Origin: Alphaproteobacteria bacterium
Lineage (GTDB): Bacteria > Pseudomonadota > Alphaproteobacteria > Caulobacterales > Hyphomonadaceae
DNA length: 64,000 bases
Assembly: GCA_018827375.1 (NCBI GenBank)
Contig: JAHJYW010000011.1
Location: 1 to 64,000 of the forward strand
Direction: 5' to 3'
Below, in pieces: positions 34,976 to 43,786 of the stretch. Within the stretch, counting starts at the first letter, position 1, and each line of letters starts with the position of its first letter. Below the pieces are notes generated by a model. It saw only the letters and a list, made by a program, of their open reading frames with translations. It did no database searches and was not told the origin of the DNA. Both the position numbers and the translations under genes were made by a program.

Positions 34976-36574
34976 GTGCAAACCGAATATGACTACATCA
35001 TCGTCGGCGCAGGCTCGGCCGGCTGCGTGGTCGCAAACCGCCTCTCCGCTTCCGGAAAACACAGCGTACTCCTGCTCGAGGCAGGCGGCGCGGACAACTG
35101 GATCTGGTTCCACATCCCGGTCGGCTATCTCTTCGCCATCGGCAATCCGCGCGCCGATTGGATGTTTGAGACCGTGGCCGAACCCGGCCTCAATGGCCGC
35201 GCCCTCGCCTATCCGCGCGGCAAGGTGCTCGGCGGCTCGTCCGCCATCAATGCCATGATCTCCATGCGCGGCCAGTCCGCCGACTATGACCATTGGGCGA
35301 GCCTTGGCCTGCCGGGCTGGAGCTGGTCAGACGTGCTGCCCGTCTTCCGCCGCATCGAGGATCATTTCCTGGGCGACAGCGACCATCACGCCACCGGCGG
35401 CGAATGGCGCGTCGAAGCCCCCCGCGTCACCTGGCCCATCCTCGATGCCGTGCGCAGCGCCGCCAGCGACATGGGTGTGCCCGCCGTGCCGGACTTCAAC
35501 ACAGGCGACAATGAAGGCTCGTCCTATTTCCACGTGAACCAGAAGCGGGGCCTCCGCTGGTCCGCCGCCCGCGGCTTCCTCCGCCCGGCCCGCAAGTGTC
35601 CGAACCTCCGCGTCGAGACCGGCTGCCTCGCCGACCGCCTCGTCATGGATGGCACCCGCGCCGTCGGTATCGAATATGTCCAGAACGGTGCCCGCCATAC
35701 CGCCCGCTGCCGCGCCGAAGTCATCCTCTCCGCCGGTGCCATTGGCTCGGTCCAGATACTCCAGCGCTCCGGCATCGGCCCCGGCGCTGCGCTCCAGTGC
35801 GCCGGCATTGAAACCCAGGTCGACCGCCCCGGCGTGGGCCGCAACCTGCAGGACCACCTGCAGCAGCGCGCCATCTACGCCGTCACCGGCGCCCGCACGC
35901 TCAACGAGACCTATCACTCCCTGCCCCGCCGCGCCCTGATGGGTCTCGACTATGCCCTGCGCCAGCGCGGCCCGCTCACCATGGCCCCGTCCCAGCTCGG
36001 CATCTTCACACGGTCTGACGCCTCACAGGCCCGCGCCAATCTCGAATTCCACGTCCAGCCCCTCTCGCTCGACAAGTTCGGCTCGCCGCTCCACCGCACA
36101 CCCGCCATCACGGTCAGCGCCTGCAACCTGCGCCCCACCTCGCGCGGCGAAGTCCGCGTCCCCTCCGCCGATCCCTACGCCAAGCCCGTCATCGCCCCGA
36201 ACTACCTCGCGACAGAAGACGACCGCCGCGTCGCCGCCGACGCCATCCGTGTCACTCGCCGCCTCATGTCCCAAGCCTCACTCGCGCCCTACGGCCCCGC
36301 CGAAATCCTGCCCGGCCCCTCCGTCGGCGATGACGACGCCGCCCTCGCCCGCGCCGCTGGCGACATCGGTACCACCATCTTCCACCCCGTCGGCACCGCC
36401 CGCATGGGCCGCACGGACGACCCGCTCGCGGTCACAGACAGCGCCCTGCGCGTCATCGGCACCACGGGCCTGCGCGTCATCGACGCCTCGGTCATGCCCA
36501 CCATCACCTCCGGCAACACGAACACGCCCACCATCATGATCGCCGACAAGGTCTCACGGCAGATGGCCAGCTGA
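34976..36574 (+). CDS. GMC family FAD-dependent oxidoreductase (choline dehydrogenase-like)
   Basis: The ~532-residue protein has the FAD dinucleotide fold DYIIVGAGSAGCVVANRL and LLLEAG. It has the GMC signature YPRGKVLGGSSAINAMI, the second signature GAIGSVQILQRSGIG and the catalytic region HPVGTARMG ... SGNTNTPTIMIA (His and Asn). GMC enzymes oxidise alcohols to aldehydes; the alcohol here is unknown. GTG 34976 is the favoured start, since the alternative TTG at 34955 overlaps the AraC stop. The AraC gene ends 17 bases upstream. Confidence 0.92.
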   Translation: MQTEYDYIIVGAGSAGCVVANRLSASGKHSVLLLEAGGADNWIWFHIPVGYLFAIGNPRADWMFETVAEPGLNGRALAYPRGKVLGGSSAINAMISMRGQSADYDHWASLGLPGWSWSDVLPVFRRIEDHFLGDSDHHATGGEWRVEAPRVTWPILDAVRSAASDMGVPAVPDFNTGDNEGSSYFHVNQKRGLRWSAARGFLRPARKCPNLRVETGCLADRLVMDGTRAVGIEYVQNGARHTARCRAEVILSAGAIGSVQILQRSGIGPGAALQCAGIETQVDRPGVGRNLQDHLQQRAIYAVTGARTLNETYHSLPRRALMGLDYALRQRGPLTMAPSQLGIFTRSDASQARANLEFHVQPLSLDKFGSPLHRTPAITVSACNLRPTSRGEVRVPSADPYAKPVIAPNYLATEDDRRVAADAIRVTRRLMSQASLAPYGPAEILPGPSVGDDDAALARAAGDIGTTIFHPVGTARMGRTDDPLAVTDSALRVIGTTGLRVIDASVMPTITSGNTNTPTIMIADKVSRQMAS

Positions 36575-36667
36575 TTGTCCTAACGGCAGGGTGGCGACAC
36601 CGCTGCGATCCGCCTAAACAGGCGGCAGAAAAGGCGCCCGGCGCCAAACAGATAAGGGAGTTTTCAG

Positions 36668-37345
36668 ATGGAATTCGATGACGTGATCATGGGCCGGCGC
36701 AGCATTCGCGGCTACCAGAAGAAACCTGTCCCTAAGGCCCTGATCCGCGAGATCCTGCAGCTCGCCATGCGCGCGCCCACCTCGCTGAACACCCAGCCTT
36801 GGAACTTCTACGTCGTCGCCGGTGAAGTCCTCGACAAGATCCGCGCAGGCAATGTCGAACGCAACCTCGCCGGCGTGCCGCACAGCCGCGAATTCCGCCT
36901 CGGGCCAGAGTATGCCGGCGCCCACCGCGAACGCCAGATCGGCATTGCCATCCAGCTCTTTGAAGCCATGGGCATCGAGCGCCACGACAAGGAAGCCCGT
37001 CAGGACTGGATCCTGCGAGGCTTCCGCCAGTTCGACGCGCCAGTCTCGATCGTCATCACCTATGACAAATCCATTCAGGGCAGCGACATCGCCCCCTTCG
37101 ATTGCGGCGGCGTGGTCAACTGCCTCGTCAACGCGGCATGGTCCAAGGGCCTCGGCTGCGTGATCAACTCACAGGGCATCATGCAGAGCCCCGTCGTGCG
37201 CGAACATGCCGGCATCCCGGACGACCAAGTCATCCAGACCTGCGTCGCCATGGGCTGGCCCGACGACAGCTTCCCCGCCAACGCAGTCGTCTCCACCCGC
37301 AAGTCAGTGGACGAAGCCGCCGTGTTCAGAGGCTTTGACGACTAG
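36668..37345 (+). CDS. Nitroreductase family protein
   Basis: This 225-residue FMN-dependent reductase has the N-terminal GRRSIRGYQKKPVPKALIREILQLAMRAPTSLNTQPWNFYVV (FMN-phosphate Arg residues and SLNTQPW) and the C-terminal GLGCVINSQGI and VAMGWPDD blocks. Members reduce nitroaromatics, quinones or flavins with NAD(P)H. GGGAG lies upstream. It follows the GMC oxidoreductase by 93 bases and may share its transcript. Confidence 0.92.
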   Translation: MEFDDVIMGRRSIRGYQKKPVPKALIREILQLAMRAPTSLNTQPWNFYVVAGEVLDKIRAGNVERNLAGVPHSREFRLGPEYAGAHRERQIGIAIQLFEAMGIERHDKEARQDWILRGFRQFDAPVSIVITYDKSIQGSDIAPFDCGGVVNCLVNAAWSKGLGCVINSQGIMQSPVVREHAGIPDDQVIQTCVAMGWPDDSFPANAVVSTRKSVDEAAVFRGFDD

Positions 37346-37427
37346 GAACATATCGTCCGTCAGGGAATTTAAGTTCTCGCCATGAACCTGATTGCATATC
37401 GCCCGCAATTCGTTTTATGAGGCAAAC

Positions 37428-37913
37428 ATGGCGCAACTCCTCATCGTCTGGCACTCACGCACCGGCGGCACGCTGCAGATGGCAGAAGCCGCAGCCGAAG
37501 CCGCGCGCGCTGAAACGGAGACCGTTCTAAAGCGGGCCGAGGACACGACCCCGTTCGACATGTTCGCCGCCAGCGGCTTCCTTTTCGCGGCGCCGGAAAA
37601 CCTCGCAGGACTCTCCGGCGAGATGAAGGAATTCTTCGACCGCTGCTATTATCCCATGCTCGGCCAGGTCGAGGGCCGCCCCTATGCACAGATGGTCTGC
37701 GCGGGTTCCGACGGCGAGAACGCTGCGCGCCAGATCCGCCGCATCGCGATGGGCTGGCGCCTGAAGGAAGCCCAGCCGCCCATCATCGTCTGCACGAATA
37801 CAAAGACGCAGGAAGACATCCTCGCCCAAAAGACCATTGCGGAAGGAAGCCTCACGCGCTGCGCAAATCTCGGCCAGGCGCTTGGCGCCGGCCTGGCCAT
37901 GGGCGCGTTCTAG
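37428..37913 (+). CDS. Flavodoxin-like FMN protein
   Basis: The 161-residue protein has a flavodoxin fold: LLIVWHSRTGGTLQMAEAAAEAA (phosphate-binding loop), ASGFLFAAPENLAGLSGEMKEFFDRCYYP (second FMN loop) and YAQMVCAGSDGENAARQIRRIAMGW. It may act as an NAD(P)H-dependent FMN reductase/quinone reductase or an electron carrier. GAGG 5 bases upstream fixes the start at 37428. The stop overlaps that of the convergent GNAT gene. Confidence 0.88.
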   Translation: MAQLLIVWHSRTGGTLQMAEAAAEAARAETETVLKRAEDTTPFDMFAASGFLFAAPENLAGLSGEMKEFFDRCYYPMLGQVEGRPYAQMVCAGSDGENAARQIRRIAMGWRLKEAQPPIIVCTNTKTQEDILAQKTIAEGSLTRCANLGQALGAGLAMGAF

Positions 37914-38473
37914 AGCGCCTTGCGCATGTGGATAATGGTGTTCGGCTTGCCATTTGCGGCTGTCATGTCTTCGCGTTTGAACGCGACATAGCCGCGCGCG
38001 AGATAAAGCGGATAGCCCGGAACAGTTGAGCCGAGTTCGATCGTCTTGAACCCCGCCGCCCGCGCCGCGCCCTCGCCAAGGTCCAGCAGCAGCGAGCCGA
38101 TGCCCCGCCGCGTCCAGTCCGGGTGGGTGTACATGGCGCGAATACGCGCCGCATGGATCGCCGGATCGGCCAGCGAGTCGTCTCGGCCCGCCGTCTGGTC
38201 GCCGCCATAAAGCGTGCGCCGTTTGCCCCAGCCACCACACGCCGCCATCACGGTCTCGCCGTCCACATCGGTCTCGATCACGAAATAGGTGCCGTCATTG
38301 ATCAGCGAGCGGTCGAGGCCCATCGACTCCTGCGCCGCAATGATTTCCTCAGCCGACAGGAACGCCTTCATGTTCTCGGCGATAGAGGCCTTCATCAGGT
38401 TCACTATGGCGGGAATATCGGCCTCAGTCGCGACGCGGTGACGGAACGTAATAGGCTCGCTCATGTCTGGCAT
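37910..38473 (-). CDS. GNAT family N-acetyltransferase
   Basis: The 187-residue protein has an N-terminal RVATEADIPAIVNLMKASI and the acetyl-CoA motif MYTHPDWTRRGIGSLLLDLGEGAARAAGFKTIEL, followed by YPLYLARGYVAFKRE. Substrate unknown. It shares a CTAG stop with the flavodoxin gene (37910-37913). Confidence 0.9.
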   Translation of the reverse strand: MPDMSEPITFRHRVATEADIPAIVNLMKASIAENMKAFLSAEEIIAAQESMGLDRSLINDGTYFVIETDVDGETVMAACGGWGKRRTLYGGDQTAGRDDSLADPAIHAARIRAMYTHPDWTRRGIGSLLLDLGEGAARAAGFKTIELGSTVPGYPLYLARGYVAFKREDMTAANGKPNTIIHMRKAL

Positions 38474-38595
38474 GTTCCACTGGCTGGTTCAGGCCTGTCT
38501 TCCAACATCAAACGCGGCGCGTCCATGCCGCGCGCGCAAACCAAGGCGCGGCATGACGACATGCTGAATTGGCAGGCAGGTGCCTGCCCCCAGCC

Positions 38596-39030
38596 TCAGG
38601 TCTCGCTGGTCGTGAAGTTCTTCTCGGTCGACGCCATGCCGAGGCATACCAGTTCTTCCAGCGCGGCAAGGTTCATATCCTTCAGCGCCTTGATAAAGAT
38701 GCAGGACTTGCCCTTCTCATGCTTGCCCAGAATTTCCAGCGGCGCCGTGAATTCTTCAAAGTCCGGCGAGAGGTACACAATGATGTGCTTCTTCGCGGGC
38801 TCGAAGCCGGAAATCATGAACTCGCTGCTGCGTCCGCCATCAGTCGTGTAGGCGTAGCGCCCATAGCCGACCTTGTGCGTGCCCCAGATCATTGCAGGAA
38901 GATCCGTGACGCGGGCGAAAAGCGCCAGCAGGCTTTCCGATTCCGCCTTGCGTTGCGGGTCTTCGAGATTGGAAATATAGCGTTCGACACGGGATTTGGA
39001 GGCAGCGGCAACGGGTTCTACTACGGTCAT
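38596..39030 (-). CDS. DUF1801 family protein
   Basis: The 144-residue protein matches DUF1801 (YdhG/YjbR-CyaY-like fold): ASKSRVERYISNLEDPQRKAES, MIWGTHKVGYGRYAY and FEPAKKHIIVYLSPDFEEF with GKHEKGKSCIFIKAL. The family is cytosolic and uncharacterised. It is transcribed as a short single gene upstream of the GNAT gene on the same strand. Confidence 0.85.
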   Translation of the reverse strand: MTVVEPVAAASKSRVERYISNLEDPQRKAESESLLALFARVTDLPAMIWGTHKVGYGRYAYTTDGGRSSEFMISGFEPAKKHIIVYLSPDFEEFTAPLEILGKHEKGKSCIFIKALKDMNLAALEELVCLGMASTEKNFTTSET

Positions 39031-39111
39031 GGGAGGGTGACACAGTCCTTTGAAGTGGAAGTTTGTGTTACCTTACAGCCACAGGGCCAAAAAGTCCAAA
39101 ATATCCTGCAC

Positions 39112-40113
39112 TTAGCCGATATCGACCTTCGCCCCGAGGTCCAGCAGCACGATCAGCGTCGCCGCGACGATCAGGAAAAAGGCTGAAAGCGCGGCATTGA
39201 TCCACACCGCCCATGTCGCGTTTTTCTGCTCGATCCACTTGCGTGGCCGTATCTTGCGCAACCGGAACACGATCAGCGCCGACAGCACCAGGCTCGCCAC
39301 GTTCAGCGCCAGCAGCAGGGCGGCCCGCAAGGCGAGGTCATATTCGCCGCCGCCTGCAAACAGGCCCAGCGCCGCGCCTGGCGGCAGCAGCGCCGCGGCG
39401 ACCATCACGCCTACCAGCGCCTCGGCTTGCCCGCGTGTCAGCGACAGTGCCGCAGCGCCGCCCGCCGCCATGGCCAGCGCCAGCCCGTCAACGCGCACTT
39501 CGGCTCGCGACATCAGTTCGTCGCTCTGCAGGTTCAGTGGCAACATGAAAGAGATCGCGAAAGAGACTGCCAGCGCCGTCGCAATGCCCACGGTCAGCGT
39601 CGCGCCGCCCCGCTTCAACAGGTCAAAATCGCCCAGCGCCGCGCCCATCGAAAAGCCGAGGATCGGGCCGAGCAGTGGCGCAATCACCATCGCGCCGATC
39701 ACGGCTGCGATGCCGTCAGAGTTCAGGCCGATCGCCGCCACGATGGTCGACAGGATAACCATGATGACGAAATTCCGGTCCAGCCGGGCGCCATTTGAAA
39801 TGTCAGAGAACAATTCCTCGCGGGTCGCCTGGTCAGCATTAGCGGCCTTCTCGCCCTTGATCTCTTCCAGCTTCGGCGCCGTTGCCTCAATGGGCAGCAC
39901 CATAACCCGCCAGTCGGTCCGCCCCTCCAGCGCCATCTGTATATTGTCCATCAGCGTCTGGTTGGTACCGTCGCGCATGAACACGGAAATCATGCACCGG
40001 TCCTTTTGCTCGGTTTCCATGATCACATAGTCGATCGGGTCAGCTGCCTTGATGGCGCTAATCACCGTGTCGCAGGCTGCATCCTTCGAGAGGTGAATAT
40101 CGAGACGCCGCAC
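39112..40113 (-). CDS. DUF389 (TIGR00341) membrane protein
   Basis: The 333-residue protein has a ~110-residue cytosolic N-terminal ferredoxin-like domain (RRLDIHLSKDAACDTVISAIKAADPIDY). A membrane domain of seven or so helices follows, starting at NFVIMVILSTIVAAIGLNSDGIAAVIGAMVIAPLLGPILGFSMG, the typical DUF389 core. The function of DUF389 is not established; transport has been suggested for relatives. It ends 80 bases beyond the DUF1801 start and begins just after the dehydrogenase stop (4 bases), so it is likely co-transcribed with that gene. Confidence 0.9.
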   Translation of the reverse strand: MRRLDIHLSKDAACDTVISAIKAADPIDYVIMETEQKDRCMISVFMRDGTNQTLMDNIQMALEGRTDWRVMVLPIEATAPKLEEIKGEKAANADQATREELFSDISNGARLDRNFVIMVILSTIVAAIGLNSDGIAAVIGAMVIAPLLGPILGFSMGAALGDFDLLKRGGATLTVGIATALAVSFAISFMLPLNLQSDELMSRAEVRVDGLALAMAAGGAAALSLTRGQAEALVGVMVAAALLPPGAALGLFAGGGEYDLALRAALLLALNVASLVLSALIVFRLRKIRPRKWIEQKNATWAVWINAALSAFFLIVAATLIVLLDLGAKVDIG

Positions 40114-40117
40114 GCGC

Positions 40118-40981
40118 CTACGCGTCCCGTGTCAGGCGGGCGATCAGGCTGCTCGTATCCCAGCGTGCACCGCCCATGGACTGCACGTCGGCATAATACT
40201 GGTCCACCGTCGCCGTGGTCGGCAGGCTCGCGCCATTCTCGCGGGCCGCTTCCAGCGTGATGCGCAGGTCCTTGCGCATCCAATCGACGGCGAAGCCATG
40301 ATCGAAATGGCCCTCGACCATTGTCTTCCAGCGGTTTTCCATCTGCCAGCTCTGGGCTGCGCCACCGCTGATCGCCTCGATCACCTTGGCCGCATCCAGC
40401 CCGGCCTTCTCGGCAAAGTGCAGCCCTTCAGCGAGGCCCTGCACGATGCCCGCGATACATATCTGGTTGACCGACTTGGCGAGCTGCCCCGCGCCGCTTT
40501 CCCCGATCAGCGTCATCTTCTTGCCGAACGCCGCCATCACCGGCTCGGCTGCCGCAAAGGCACTTTCCTCGCCGCCGCACATGATGGTCAGCTTGCCATT
40601 GATCGCGCCCGCTTCACCGCCCGAGATCGGCGCATCGATGAAGTGTGCGCCCTTGGCCTTGCAGCGTTCATGCAGTTCCCGCGCGAGCCCCGCTGAAGCG
40701 GTCGTATGATCAACCACGATCATGCCCGCGCCGAGGCTCGGCTCCAGCGCATCGAACACGGTGCGCACGTCTGGATCGTCGCCAAGGCAGAGGAACACGA
40801 ACTCCGCGCCGAAAGCCGCCGTTGCCGGGTCTTTCGCCACTTCGCCCTTGTGATCCTTCTTCCACTTGGCGGCCTTGGCGCCTGTCCGGTTCCACACGCT
40901 GACCTGATGGCCCGCACGGGCAAGGTGGCCCGCCATGTGAAAGCCCATCACGCCCAGTCCAAGAAATGCCGTCCGCGCCAT
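40118..40981 (-). CDS. 3-hydroxyisobutyrate dehydrogenase family oxidoreductase
   Basis: This 287-residue beta-hydroxyacid dehydrogenase has the Rossmann motif FLGLGVMGFHMAGHL, the substrate-site signature DAPISGGEAGAINGKL and the catalytic Lys in GAGQLAKSVNQ. It fits 3-hydroxyisobutyrate dehydrogenase (the step after HIBYL-CoA hydrolase in valine catabolism), though tartronate semialdehyde reductase is hard to exclude. It is the first gene of a pair with the DUF389 gene. Confidence 0.88.
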   Translation of the reverse strand: MARTAFLGLGVMGFHMAGHLARAGHQVSVWNRTGAKAAKWKKDHKGEVAKDPATAAFGAEFVFLCLGDDPDVRTVFDALEPSLGAGMIVVDHTTASAGLARELHERCKAKGAHFIDAPISGGEAGAINGKLTIMCGGEESAFAAAEPVMAAFGKKMTLIGESGAGQLAKSVNQICIAGIVQGLAEGLHFAEKAGLDAAKVIEAISGGAAQSWQMENRWKTMVEGHFDHGFAVDWMRKDLRITLEAARENGASLPTTATVDQYYADVQSMGGARWDTSSLIARLTRDA

Positions 40982-41196
40982 TCATGAGTCTCCTGTGTCT
41001 TTGTCATCAGTGACGCCTAAGCCGAATGACATCAAGGCGTTCTGCGTGAGCCGGCTGACCAGCGCAACATTACAGATGCCAATGTGTCCCTGAATTCGTT
41101 GAAATTTCATCGAAATCCACCGCTGCAGCTAGACCTGACCTTCACCAAGCCCTGCTATGACTGTGAGTGTTGATCAGAAGGATCGGTTTCGAGCGC

Positions 41197-41880
41197 ATGG
41201 CGACTGCCACTCACTCTCGGCGATATGCGGGCAGAATGCCCGTCGCGCCCGCCCGTAAAACGGGCACATGGAAGATGGCCTATGCCGACTTCCTGACCGC
41301 GCTCATGGCCTTCTTCCTGATCATGTGGCTGGTCAGCGGCGTGTCCGCTGATGACCGTGCAGAGATTGCCGCCACTTTCCACAACAAGGCTGCCACTAGC
41401 CAGACGATAATGGCTGTCCTGCCCGATTCCACGGCCGGCCAGCTTGTCACCGCCCTCACCACCCAATCCGGCCTCGCCAATGCCGGTGACAATGTCATCC
41501 TCACCCGTGAGGCCGATGGCGTGCGGATCGATCTTGTCGACAGCGCCAGCCGTCCCCTGTTCGATTCGGGCAGCGGCGCCTTCACAGCCGAGGGCCTCGC
41601 GTTGGCTGAAGCCACAGGACAGGCGCTTTCACCGTTTTCCCAAACCATCTCCATCGAAGCGCATACAGATGCCTTCGGCGCCGCAGGCAATGCCTACTCA
41701 AACTGGGAACTCTCGGCAGACCGGGCCAACGAGGCACGCCGCGCCCTGATTATGGCTGGCCTGGACGCCTCGCGCATCCGTGCCGTTACCGGCCTCGCCG
41801 ATACGCGCCCCCTTGATGCGGGTCAGCCGCACTTGTCAGCGAACCGCCGGGTCAGCATATTGGTTCACACAAACGACTGA
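41197..41880 (+). CDS. motB: Flagellar motor stator MotB-like protein
   Basis: The 227-residue protein has the MotB plug/membrane segment GTWKMAYADFLTALMAFFLIMWLVSG, with the proton-relay Asp at ~31. The C-terminal OmpA-like peptidoglycan-binding domain has ISIEAHTDAFGAAGN, NWELSADRANEARRALI and LSANRRVSILV. It is shorter than E. coli MotB (308). No motA or other flagellar genes are adjacent, as in Caulobacter where motA and motB are unlinked. The exact start among nearby Met codons is uncertain. Confidence 0.88.
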   Translation: MATATHSRRYAGRMPVAPARKTGTWKMAYADFLTALMAFFLIMWLVSGVSADDRAEIAATFHNKAATSQTIMAVLPDSTAGQLVTALTTQSGLANAGDNVILTREADGVRIDLVDSASRPLFDSGSGAFTAEGLALAEATGQALSPFSQTISIEAHTDAFGAAGNAYSNWELSADRANEARRALIMAGLDASRIRAVTGLADTRPLDAGQPHLSANRRVSILVHTND

Positions 41881-41921
41881 TAACCTGTAGAGGGATCAGG
41901 ACGGACGGATGAACCGGAGCC

Positions 41922-43769
41922 TTGATGATCGCTGATTTCCTGGCCCACTGGCCCATGTGGGCAAGCCTCGCGGTTATTGTTGCTGCAATTGGTTTCTACA
42001 TGTCGGACCGCTGGCCGATGGAGCTTGTCTCTGTTGGCGTCATTGCGGCTTTGCTTCTGCTGTTCACCATTCCCGGCGCCTATGGGGCCGACGGCACGCC
42101 CGTCAGCGCAGCCGAGCTGCTCTCCGGTTTCGGCAATCCGGCCCTGATCACGATCATGGCGTTGCTGGTCGTTGGACAGGGCCTGTTCCAGACCGGCGCG
42201 CTGGATGGCCCGACCAAGGCGCTTGTCGGCGGCTACGAGAAACGCCCTGTCACCACACTGGTCCTCGCCTTTCTCGCGGTCTTCGTGACCAGCGCCTTCG
42301 TCAACAATACGCCCATCGTCATCATGTTCCTGCCGGTGATGAGCGCCATCGCCAAGCGGATGAACGCCTCGCAGTCCAAGCTGATGATGCCGCTGAGCTT
42401 CGCGTCCATCTTCGCGGGCATGACGACGCTGATCGGCACCTCGACCAACCTGCTCGCTGCCGAAGCCTTTCAGCGCATCGACGGGCGCACACTCGGCTTC
42501 TTCGACCAGACACCGATGGGCCTGATCCTCGCCGGCACCGGCCTTGTCTACATCGCGATCTTCTCGAAATTCCTGCTGCCCAACCGCCGCGGCCTCAGCG
42601 ACGAGCTGGCCCAGCCCTCCGGCAAGCAGTTCGTCGCGCAGATCGAGGTCACGTTCGGCCACTTCCTGAAGGGCAAGAAGCCCGTCGCGGGCATGTTCGC
42701 AGACCTGCCCGACATGACCGTCCGCATGATCCAGCGCGGCGAGCGCGCCTTCCTGCCGCCCTATGAGGACATTACCCTCCAGCCGGGCGACCTTGTCATT
42801 GTCGCCGCCACCCGCGCCGCCCTGCAGAACGTCCTCTCCCGCCAGCCGGACTTTCTCCAGCAGGTATGGGAATCGGCCGGCGGCGACCTTGAAGAGAACA
42901 GCCGCTCCGGCGCGCTGGCCCTGACAGAGGCCGTCATTGCGCCCGGCTCGCGCATGGTCGGCCGCACGGTCGAGATGCTCGGTTTCCGCCGCCTCACCCG
43001 CGCCGTCACCCTCGGCATCCAGCGCCGCAGCCGGATGATTCGCACAAAGCTCGGCGAAATCCGCCTCGAATCCGGCGACACGCTGCTCCTCTGCGGCCCG
43101 GTCGACGCGTTTGTCGACCTGCGCTCCAGCCGTGACATCATCCTGCTTGAATGGTCCCAGACCGAAATCCCGCTGACCACGCGCGCCGTCGCCGCCCGCG
43201 TGATCGCCCTCGCCATGGTCGGCCTCGCCGCAACCGGGCTTGTCTCAATTCTGCACGCCTCGGTGCTGGCCGCTGTGGCCATGCTTGTTGTCGGCTGCGT
43301 GAATACGCGCCAGGCCAGCCGTTCGCTCGACCTGCGCATTTTCCTCGTCATCGGCGCCGCTCTCGCCATGGGCATGGCGCTGGAGAAAACCGGCGCAGCT
43401 GCTGCGATTGCGCATGCTGTGGTGAATTATGCAGCGCCCTATGGCACGCTTGCTGTGCTGTCGGCCCTGTTCATCAGCGTGGCCATCCTGACCAACCTGC
43501 TGACCAATGCCGCCACTGCCATCCTGTTCTCGCCCATTGCCCTTTCGGCGGCCACGGAACTCGGCGTCTCCGACCCGCTGCCCTTCCTGCTGGCGGTCAT
43601 TTACGGCGCCAATTGCAGCTTCGCGACGCCCTTTGCCTACCAGACAAACATGCTCGTAATGGGCCCGGGACACTACAAGTTCGGCGATTTCATGAAATTT
43701 GGCGTGCCGCTCGTTTTATTGCTTTGGTGTGTCTTTACGCTGTTCGCCCCTTGGCGGTTCGATCTGTAA
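41922..43769 (+). CDS. SLC13/DASS family permease with two TrkA-C domains
   Basis: The 615-residue transporter has hydrophobic helices at both ends (e.g. SAFVNNTPIVIMFLPVM and TNLLTNAATAILFSPIAL). A central cytosolic insertion (~residues 215-400) contains two TrkA_C/RCK-C-like domains (e.g. RAFLPPYEDITLQPGDLVIV). This is the layout of the Na+/sulfate- or dicarboxylate-type SLC13 proteins of bacteria; sulfate, anion or organic acid uptake is likely. Bpt follows after 17 bases. Confidence 0.88.
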   Translation: MMIADFLAHWPMWASLAVIVAAIGFYMSDRWPMELVSVGVIAALLLLFTIPGAYGADGTPVSAAELLSGFGNPALITIMALLVVGQGLFQTGALDGPTKALVGGYEKRPVTTLVLAFLAVFVTSAFVNNTPIVIMFLPVMSAIAKRMNASQSKLMMPLSFASIFAGMTTLIGTSTNLLAAEAFQRIDGRTLGFFDQTPMGLILAGTGLVYIAIFSKFLLPNRRGLSDELAQPSGKQFVAQIEVTFGHFLKGKKPVAGMFADLPDMTVRMIQRGERAFLPPYEDITLQPGDLVIVAATRAALQNVLSRQPDFLQQVWESAGGDLEENSRSGALALTEAVIAPGSRMVGRTVEMLGFRRLTRAVTLGIQRRSRMIRTKLGEIRLESGDTLLLCGPVDAFVDLRSSRDIILLEWSQTEIPLTTRAVAARVIALAMVGLAATGLVSILHASVLAAVAMLVVGCVNTRQASRSLDLRIFLVIGAALAMGMALEKTGAAAAIAHAVVNYAAPYGTLAVLSALFISVAILTNLLTNAATAILFSPIALSAATELGVSDPLPFLLAVIYGANCSFATPFAYQTNMLVMGPGHYKFGDFMKFGVPLVLLLWCVFTLFAPWRFDL

Positions 43770-43786
43770 GTGTATCGTCGCAAATC

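Noticed and set aside
36608-36623. CCGCCT/AGGCGG hairpin between GMC and nitroreductase genes
   Set aside because: Only six base pairs and no T-run; both genes may be co-transcribed through it.
38513-38532. CGCGGC/GCCGCG hairpin between DUF1801 and GNAT genes
   Set aside because: The stem is short with no T-tract; not called a terminator.
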